Below, piece after piece: positions 7,172-13,280 of a stretch of 15,404 nucleotides of DNA (position 1 is its first letter; each line of letters starts with the position of its first letter). The stretch covers positions 1-15,404 of the forward strand of contig JABDFB010000051.1 in assembly GCA_013286765.1 (NCBI GenBank), written 5' to 3'. This DNA comes from Deltaproteobacteria bacterium (GTDB lineage Bacteria > Bdellovibrionota > UBA1018). The notes below the pieces were generated by a model, which saw only the letters and a program-made list of their open reading frames with translations, was not told the origin of the DNA and did no database searches. The position numbers and the translations under genes are program-made.

Positions 7172-7257
7172 CATTTACTCGACTTACTTCTACTAAGTTA
7201 TTAAAATAAGATTTATTTGCGACATCATATCGAATGGATCATCAAGGAGGATGAATC

Positions 7258-8376
7258 ATGACTCATGCTTATCTTGCTGCGACGGGAGTCTCCGTTCCGC
7301 CTTTGGTAAAAACGGAACACTTTACAAAAGTAGACGAAACCATGCGAATCCGACACGGGCAAAGCCGAGAGATTCGCGAAAGGATGAAAAAGATAGTTCA
7401 AAATGCCCAGATCTACGCCCGACATTCAATGAATTCCTGTTGGCATACAGAGGATCAAAAAAAAGAGCATCCGATTGAAGATATTTTCACACCTTATGAC
7501 TTTGACCCTCCTGCATACCTTCGAGCAAAGTTCTGGCACGAATATGCCCCAAAAATGGCAATCCATGCCGCTAAAGAAGCGCTGGCCAATTGGAATGGCT
7601 CGGTCAAGGATATCACCCACGTGGTAACCACCTCGACTACAGGCTGGGCAGAACCAGGAATAGCGGTAGAGCTAATCGAAAAACTCGGTTTGTCCGAAGA
7701 TACCAGAAAAATTGAAATCAACATCAACGGCTGTTTTTGCGGTGCTAGTTGCCTAAGAACGGCTCGAGATATCGTTCGCGGTGGGGAGTCCGGCGCAGTG
7801 CTGGTCGTGGCTGTAGAAATGTCGTCTGTTCAATATAATATTATTGATACAGATATTTCCTCTCTGATTTCATCTTCACTATTTAGTGATGGTGCTGGTG
7901 CTGCCATAATAGCACCCGAAGGACCATGGTTGTTTCAGAAGGCTGGGATGTCTCTAGTACCAAATAGCAAACATATGTTGCGACTCAATCCCAACTTTGA
8001 AAGAGAAGCTACTGCTACTAAGATGTTTCTTCACCAAGACGTACCAAAAGCCCTGGCTGACTACTTTTCTCAAGGACGCGGAAGCTTGCTCTTGAACGAT
8101 CTCTTAGGCGAACGGGATTCATTTCCTGCCTTAGCAGTACATCCAGGGGGACCAAATATTCTCGAGGGAATCCAGGAAGTATTTATACAACGGGGATGGC
8201 CGACAAATTGCTTGGAGGCATCTTATGCGACCTTGCACGAAACCGGAAATTTGGGTTCCGCGGCTATTCTGTTTGTGCTGCACCGTTTAATTCAGGAAAC
8301 AAAGTCTAAGGAAGCTTCGTATTTTGCATTTGGTCCGGGCGTTACAGTGGAATGGGCATCTTTATCTAAAAACTAA
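7258..8376 (+). CDS. Type III polyketide synthase (chalcone/stilbene synthase-like)
   Basis: This is a homodimeric ketosynthase-type enzyme of 372 residues, expected to extend an acyl starter with malonyl-CoA units and cyclise the chain. The N-terminal half holds THVVTTSTTGWAEPG (about 120-134) and the nucleophile region INGCFCGASCLRTARD (157-171), with Cys159 aligned to the CHS catalytic Cys. The C-terminal half holds LFSDGAGAAII (208-218), VHPGGPNILEG (294-304; His295), HETGNLGSAAILFVL (327-341; Asn331) and FAFGPGVTVEW near the end, so the Cys-His-Asn triad is complete. This rules out a plain FabH, whose C-terminus lacks GPGxTVE. AAGGAGG (7244-7250) lies 7 nt before the ATG; the ATG at 7251 is out of frame. 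It is followed after 35 bp by a FAAL-ACP-oxidoreductase fusion, which suggests a fatty acyl-ACP starter. The product cannot be read from sequence. Confidence 0.88.
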   Translation: MTHAYLAATGVSVPPLVKTEHFTKVDETMRIRHGQSREIRERMKKIVQNAQIYARHSMNSCWHTEDQKKEHPIEDIFTPYDFDPPAYLRAKFWHEYAPKMAIHAAKEALANWNGSVKDITHVVTTSTTGWAEPGIAVELIEKLGLSEDTRKIEININGCFCGASCLRTARDIVRGGESGAVLVVAVEMSSVQYNIIDTDISSLISSSLFSDGAGAAIIAPEGPWLFQKAGMSLVPNSKHMLRLNPNFEREATATKMFLHQDVPKALADYFSQGRGSLLLNDLLGERDSFPALAVHPGGPNILEGIQEVFIQRGWPTNCLEASYATLHETGNLGSAAILFVLHRLIQETKSKEASYFAFGPGVTVEWASLSKN

Positions 8377-8411
8377 TAACTCTAAAAATTAACAATCCGT
8401 CATCCACATTA

Positions 8412-11400
8412 ATGGGGGAATCTCTAGTGAATGTCTCACCGAACCATGTTCTTTATCCATTGTTAAAACTCGCCCAAGAAGTCCCTGATCGTCAAATTCT
8501 CTCATTTGTAGATGATCACGGAAAAGATAGCGAAACCCGAACGGTCTCAGATCTGGTCAAACGGATAGAACAACTCTCTATTTATCTTCGTGAGGGATGT
8601 GAACTAAATAAAGGGGATGTGGTTCTGTTGGTTTATCCGCCTTCTATAGAATTTATAGAAGCCTTTGCCGCTTGTATGGTTGCTGGAATAGTAGCGGCTC
8701 CTGTGTACCCTCCAAATCTAGCAAATCCTGAAAGTGACCTCATTAAGCTAAAAACCATCACTGAGCGATCAGGAGCAAAAGCCATATTAACCAATCGATC
8801 CTATCGGTGGGGTGTTCGACTGAGTTCTGCCAAAAGTCGTTTAAATAGAGAAAGTGGGAGCTGGCCTGACCTTCCTTGGTTCGTTACCCAAGGAATCGGC
8901 TGGTACAAACGGGGTCATCAGACCCAAATTAAAATGGAAATAGAAAAAGATGACTTGGCGGTTTTACAGTTTACGTCTGGTTCAACCTCGGCCCCAAAAG
9001 GAGTTCGGCTTACTCACAAAAATCTCTGCCACCAACTCAACTTTAATGCAGAAACACTAAACATGGATGGGCAGTCTCGTTTTGTTATGTGGGTACCGCA
9101 ATACCATGACCTGGGTCTTATTAGCGGTATTCTTTCTGTGCTTCGCGGTAACGGACAGCTTTGGTTTATGTCTCCGTTGAGCTTCTTAAAGCAACCAGCA
9201 GTTTGGTTTGATACTATTCATCGCGTTCGGGGAACGCATACCGCCGCGCCCAATTTCGGATATGAATTGATCACTCGAAAAACCACTCCGGAAATACGGT
9301 CTAAGTGGAATTTAAGCTGCCTAAAGATTTTGATGAGTGCTGCTGAACCTATTATTCCAAAAACGATGGATCAGTTCTTTTCTGCATTTCAAGCGACAGG
9401 TCTCTCTGAACAATCATTTTGTCCAGCATATGGATTGGCAGAACATACGGTGGGAGTAACCATAGGAGGCCGCAGGCGATTAAAAATCAATCGAAAATCT
9501 TTGGTCGATAAGCAATGGGCAAGGCTAGATCCTTCGTCGGGAGATCTGGAGGTTATGAGTTGTGGAGTTCCCGGCCCAGGCGTTCAAGTTAGAATCGTCT
9601 GTCCAAATTCAAAACTTCCTTTAAAGGAAACACAAGTTGGGGAGATCTGGGTTCAATCAGAAAGTGTTGCAGACGGGTACGAAGGTCTGGAAACTATCAC
9701 CCAAACAACATTTAAAGAAACTATTCCGGGCGAATCCGGCACTTGGTTAAGAACCGGCGATCTTGGTTTTTTTTATGAGAATGAACTTTTTGTTACCGGT
9801 AGGCAAAAGGATTTGATTATTCTCCAGGGACGCAATTATCATCCCGAAGATCTAGAAGAAGCTATACGGAATGTTCATCCAAGTATACGTCCGGGTGGTG
9901 TTGCTGCTTTTTCAATTCCTGGGTCCGCCACTGAACAGCTAGTGGTAATTGTAGAGGTTGTGGATTCCGATCCGTCTGTTCGACAAGAGACTATCAGATC
10001 AATTCGGCAAAGAATTTCCGAAGTTTGGAAAGTTCAAGCCACTATCGGACTTGTACCTCCGAAAAGTGTAAAAAAGACCACCAGTGGAAAAATACAACGC
10101 TCTGCTTGTAGGCAAGCTTGGCTAGATAATCATTTTGAATTATTAGAAATTTCTGACGTTCGGACGCAAATCATTCAACCAACCCAAGACCGTTCAACTC
10201 CAGATCATTCACCAGAAGGCCATCCATCCCTAGTGCAACAGCTAGGCGATTTGAAAATGGAAGATCGTATTGACGCTTTGGTGGAAGTTATCATTAAGAC
10301 TGCACAAACTAAATTTCCTGAAGGTATTACTCATCTAGGTATTGATGATCCACTCATCGCATCGGGTTTGGATTCGCTGGCGACGGCTGAATTGATTATT
10401 CTCCTCGAAGAAGCGGTGGGACGTACTTTGCCAGCAACTCTGTTTATCGAGCAAGCCACGCTACGAGGTGTGGCAATGCGAATTCTAAACGAACTTGAAA
10501 TAGAACATTTAGGATTTGAGCCACCCGTTAGTGCCCCTGCTGTTATGCCTTTTCGGCCTCCACATCGAGGCATGGTGCCGGCTCAAACGCGAATTGCAAT
10601 TATTGGTGGAGGTGTAGGCGGTTTAATCTCCGCACTCGAACTTGCTCGAATTGGGTATAAGAATATTGTCATTTTTGAGGAGAGCAATCGTTGTGGTGGC
10701 AAAGTGAAAACAGCTGAGATTGATGGAGAACGGATTGAACTAGGACAACAGTTTTTCGCAGACTCGTTCCAAACGATGTTGAAAATCGCCCGTGAGATGC
10801 AATGTGAAATTATTCCTTACGACACGCCTCTTTCATTTTGGGACCAAGAGTTTGGGTACGAGGCCAGCCCAGCCCGAAGTCCCTTTAAGAAATGGGTACA
10901 GTCTCTTTTTCGTGCCTCGCGTGTCCCCAATCTTGTCTCTCTTCCTTTTCCTTCTATGACTGAAAATTTGGATCGATCTTTTACCGAATTTCTAAAAGAG
11001 AAAAATTTTGATGCGGTTCATCCCTTTTTTGCCTTCGATTGGAATGCTATGGGCTACGGCCTAGATACCAGTGGCTTAGCTTCTTATGTAATTCCCTATC
11101 TACAAGTTGTTGGGAATCTTACCAATTCGTGTCTCTTAAAGAATGGGAATCAAGAACTCTGGACAAAGTTAGCCGAACATCTAGAAAAAACGTGGGGTGT
11201 TTCCATTCGATATCAATCCCAGATGGAGCAAATCAAGCCAGATAACGAAGGAGTAACCCTCGTCGTAAAGGAGCAAGAACTCCGATTTGACGAGGTAATT
11301 CTAGCGGTTTCACCTCACATCATTGAAAAAATGCTTCCACCCAGTGATCCTCTTCAGGAAATTCTATCCCAGTTCGAATACTATGGGTATTCGATCATAA

Positions 11401-11882
11401 GCTTTAAGATAAAGGAATTTGCTGACACCTCTAATTCACACGAAATTTTCAAAACGGGGTGCCGACGCAATGTTTTCTTTCCGACGCTTGCTAGTAAAAC
11501 AGGGAAACCTATTTTCATTGGCGCTTGTCACCAACATCAGGGGTGGTTTATTAGTGGGCATTTTTCAGCTAATCATAGTCGAAAGCCAGAATTTATCCAT
11601 CCTGATGAATTAAAGCAGGAAATAATTCAAGTTTTGACGGAAATGGGAGCTGAAGTAGATAAATTTGGCCCAGAAAATCATTGGACATACTTTCCTCATT
11701 TACGTGAAAATGCTTCGCAACAGCTTCGTAAAGCGGAAGCACTCCAGGGTACTAGACATATTTGGACAACTGGAGCTTGGATTTCTTTTGAAACCACCGA
11801 GCATGTCGCACGCCACGCTGAGCATTTGATTCAGACTTGTTTTGAGCCGAGCGAAAGTGACGACAGGCCGGTGGTGGATTGA
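8412..11882 (+). CDS. Fatty acyl-AMP ligase / acyl carrier protein / FAD-dependent oxidoreductase fusion
   Basis: This 1156-residue protein joins three activities. Residues 1-583 are an adenylating domain of the fatty acyl-AMP ligase type: FTSGSTSAPKG (187-197), HDLGLI (232-237), APNFGYEL (279-286), YGLAEHT (340-346), RTGDLGFF (447-454), GRNYHPEDLE (473-482) and the C-terminal lysine of TTSGK (Lys560). Residues about 613-697 are an acyl carrier protein, with Ser655 in SGLDSL as the phosphopantetheine site. Residues about 726-1142 form a flavin amine-oxidase-fold domain: IGGGVGGL (731-738), FEESNRCGGK (755-764) and a C-terminal TTGAWISFETTEHVARHAEHLI. The likely role is to activate a fatty acid, load it on the built-in ACP and oxidise it or a later product for the type III PKS upstream. 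The exact flavin reaction is unknown. The outermost start is given; the GTG at 8427 has the better ribosome site. Confidence 0.9.
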   Translation: MGESLVNVSPNHVLYPLLKLAQEVPDRQILSFVDDHGKDSETRTVSDLVKRIEQLSIYLREGCELNKGDVVLLVYPPSIEFIEAFAACMVAGIVAAPVYPPNLANPESDLIKLKTITERSGAKAILTNRSYRWGVRLSSAKSRLNRESGSWPDLPWFVTQGIGWYKRGHQTQIKMEIEKDDLAVLQFTSGSTSAPKGVRLTHKNLCHQLNFNAETLNMDGQSRFVMWVPQYHDLGLISGILSVLRGNGQLWFMSPLSFLKQPAVWFDTIHRVRGTHTAAPNFGYELITRKTTPEIRSKWNLSCLKILMSAAEPIIPKTMDQFFSAFQATGLSEQSFCPAYGLAEHTVGVTIGGRRRLKINRKSLVDKQWARLDPSSGDLEVMSCGVPGPGVQVRIVCPNSKLPLKETQVGEIWVQSESVADGYEGLETITQTTFKETIPGESGTWLRTGDLGFFYENELFVTGRQKDLIILQGRNYHPEDLEEAIRNVHPSIRPGGVAAFSIPGSATEQLVVIVEVVDSDPSVRQETIRSIRQRISEVWKVQATIGLVPPKSVKKTTSGKIQRSACRQAWLDNHFELLEISDVRTQIIQPTQDRSTPDHSPEGHPSLVQQLGDLKMEDRIDALVEVIIKTAQTKFPEGITHLGIDDPLIASGLDSLATAELIILLEEAVGRTLPATLFIEQATLRGVAMRILNELEIEHLGFEPPVSAPAVMPFRPPHRGMVPAQTRIAIIGGGVGGLISALELARIGYKNIVIFEESNRCGGKVKTAEIDGERIELGQQFFADSFQTMLKIAREMQCEIIPYDTPLSFWDQEFGYEASPARSPFKKWVQSLFRASRVPNLVSLPFPSMTENLDRSFTEFLKEKNFDAVHPFFAFDWNAMGYGLDTSGLASYVIPYLQVVGNLTNSCLLKNGNQELWTKLAEHLEKTWGVSIRYQSQMEQIKPDNEGVTLVVKEQELRFDEVILAVSPHIIEKMLPPSDPLQEILSQFEYYGYSIISFKIKEFADTSNSHEIFKTGCRRNVFFPTLASKTGKPIFIGACHQHQGWFISGHFSANHSRKPEFIHPDELKQEIIQVLTEMGAEVDKFGPENHWTYFPHLRENASQQLRKAEALQGTRHIWTTGAWISFETTEHVARHAEHLIQTCFEPSESDDRPVVD
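8414..8419 (+). promoter_or_regulatory. Ribosome site favouring the GTG start at 8427
   Basis: GGGGGA lies 7 nt before an in-frame GTG at 8427. Nothing purine-rich precedes the ATG at 8412, because its upstream bases read CCACATTA. Starting at 8427 would remove five residues (MGESL) and change no domain. Confidence 0.45.
10587..11837 (+). other. FAD-binding amine-oxidase-fold domain of the fusion protein
   Basis: This stretch codes for residues about 726-1142. It has a dinucleotide-binding GxGxxG (IGGGVGGL), an acidic end of strand two (FEES), a GG motif (CGGK) and a C-terminal FAD-contacting segment. Such domains occur in amine oxidases, protoporphyrinogen oxidases and carotenoid desaturases. 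It has no separate start or ribosome site and is joined to the ACP by a Pro-rich linker (about 700-725). No substrate residues can be named. Confidence 0.75.
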
Positions 11883-11927
11883 CGTACAGAAGGCAGGTAT
11901 TTTAGTATTTGCGTATTACTTGAGATT

Positions 11928-11991
11928 AGACCATTTTTACCTATAGGTTAAAATGGTCTTGACTAATTTTGATATTAGGTTAAAATAGTCT
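11928..11991 (+). repeat. Two tandem 32-bp palindromic units at the ATPase start
   Basis: Unit 1 (11928-11959) is AGACCATTTTTACC, TATA, GGTTAAAATGGTCT: a 14-bp inverted repeat with one mismatch. Unit 2 (11960-11991) repeats it at a 32-bp period in weaker form. The right halves TAGGTTAAAATGGTCT (11944-11959) and TAGGTTAAAATAGTCT (11976-11991) agree at 15 of 16 bases. Unit 2 ends one base before the ATG at 11993. No Shine-Dalgarno is present, so the ATPase mRNA may be leaderless or the site may act in RNA. A dimeric repressor operator is the simplest inference. Confidence 0.75.
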
Positions 11992-11992
11992 A

Positions 11993-13147
11993 ATGCGGTA
12001 TCTTACACAAAGCATTGAAGCTGACCTTATTAAAAAGATGGTTTTGCTGGCGGGTCCTCGCCAGACCGGGAAGACGACACTAGCAAAGGAAGTTCTAAAC
12101 GCCAGGAGTACAGCAACTAAAGCAGGTGTCTACTTGAATTGGGATGATTCTGATGACCGAACAACCATCAGAAAGAAGGGCTGGTCTGAGGATGCTACCC
12201 TTATTGTTCTTGATGAAATTCATAAATACAGAAAATGGAAAACCTGGCTTAAAGGTATTTATGACAAAGTCGGAGACAAGCAAAAATTTTTGGTGACAGG
12301 AAGCGCTCGTTTAGATGTTTATCGACGTGATGGCGACTCGATGTTCGGTCGTTATCATCTTTGGAGATTACATCCTTTTTGTTTAGCAGAACGACCCGAA
12401 AATCTTTCGCCTATAAACTATCTTGAGAGGCTTTTGGAGAGGGGAGGTTTTCCAGAGCCGTTGCTCAGCGACGATCCCACCGCTGCGAAACGTTGGAGAA
12501 GAGAACGACGAGATCTGATTCTGCGCGAAGACGTGCGTGATTTGGAGTCTGTACGGGACATTACCTCGCTTTCTATATTGTTGGATGAACTCTTAGAACG
12601 GGTTGGCGGTCCCGTGGTCATTTCTCACCTCGCCAATGATTTGGACGTGGCTCATAAGACCATTGTTCATTGGATTGATATTCTGGCAAAAATGTATTTA
12701 ATATTTCCTGTATTACCTTACGCTCGATCCCTTCCGCGAGCTATGAAGAAACCACCAAAGATATTCTTTTATGACTATGGAGAAATTAACGCTAGTAATA
12801 TTGGAGCTAAATTCGAAAACCTAGTTGCTCAACACCTATTAAAACGCCTTCAATTTCTTGAAGATTCGCAAGGTGATCGTTACGATTTGAGATATCTTCG
12901 CGATAAAGAAGGTCATGAAGTAGATTTTCTCATCCTCAAGAATCAAAAACCGATTGCCCTGATAGAAGCCAAATGGACCGATGATGAACCCCATTCAGCA
13001 TTGAATTACTTTGGAGATAGGCTTGATGTTTCGATGAGGATTCAGGTGGTTGGTCTGCTCAAGAATCGAACTGTGCGGCAGGGAATTCAAATCGTACCTG
13101 CTTCAGAGTGGTTAGCGCAGCCATTAGATCAATCAATTTTTAATTAG
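11993..13147 (+). CDS. AAA-type ATPase with DUF4143 domain
   Basis: This is a P-loop ATPase of the AAA_14/DUF4143 family, 384 residues, full length for the family. Walker A is GPRQTGKT (21-28) and Walker B is LIVLDE (70-75). A sensor-like LVTGSARLDVYRR (100-112) and the RYHLWRLHPF segment typical of the group follow. A winged-helix region (about 190-260) comes next. The C-terminal part carries a PD-(D/E)XK-like core, HEVDFLI (308-314) and IEAKW (324-328), with Asp311, Glu325 and Lys327. Members are widespread and often mobile; their cellular role is not established, though links to DNA transactions or toxin-antitoxin-like modules have been suggested. No toxin or antitoxin partner is seen beside it. 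The start has no Shine-Dalgarno and abuts a tandem palindrome, which suggests autoregulation. It is separate from the PKS operon by its own upstream element. Confidence 0.9.
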   Translation: MRYLTQSIEADLIKKMVLLAGPRQTGKTTLAKEVLNARSTATKAGVYLNWDDSDDRTTIRKKGWSEDATLIVLDEIHKYRKWKTWLKGIYDKVGDKQKFLVTGSARLDVYRRDGDSMFGRYHLWRLHPFCLAERPENLSPINYLERLLERGGFPEPLLSDDPTAAKRWRRERRDLILREDVRDLESVRDITSLSILLDELLERVGGPVVISHLANDLDVAHKTIVHWIDILAKMYLIFPVLPYARSLPRAMKKPPKIFFYDYGEINASNIGAKFENLVAQHLLKRLQFLEDSQGDRYDLRYLRDKEGHEVDFLILKNQKPIALIEAKWTDDEPHSALNYFGDRLDVSMRIQVVGLLKNRTVRQGIQIVPASEWLAQPLDQSIFN

Positions 13148-13280
13148 GTTGCCGGCGGGAAAAGCTGACTATTGATTAGCTCAAGTCAATTGGTTGCAAT
13201 AGAGTTATTTCTAAATCAAATAAATTCATATTCATTAAATAATAATCCTAAATTTTCGCAGGTAATGGTATAGATTCGCG
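13148..13280. other. AT-rich intergenic region before the ankyrin gene
   Basis: These 133 bases separate the ATPase stop from the ankyrin gene. They are AT-rich after about 13200. No terminator with a convincing stem and T-run and no well-spaced promoter pair could be found. TTGCAA (13194-13199) is a possible -35 without a good -10 at the right distance. Confidence 0.4.

Noticed and set aside
7258..8376. Identification as FabH (3-oxoacyl-ACP synthase III)
   Set aside because: The HPGG, GNLGSA and FGPGVTVE motifs fit chalcone synthase-type PKSs better than FabH.
11883..11992. Insertion-sequence end or CRISPR-like repeat beside the ATPase
   Set aside because: Only two contiguous units with no spacers and no transposase nearby; an operator fits better.
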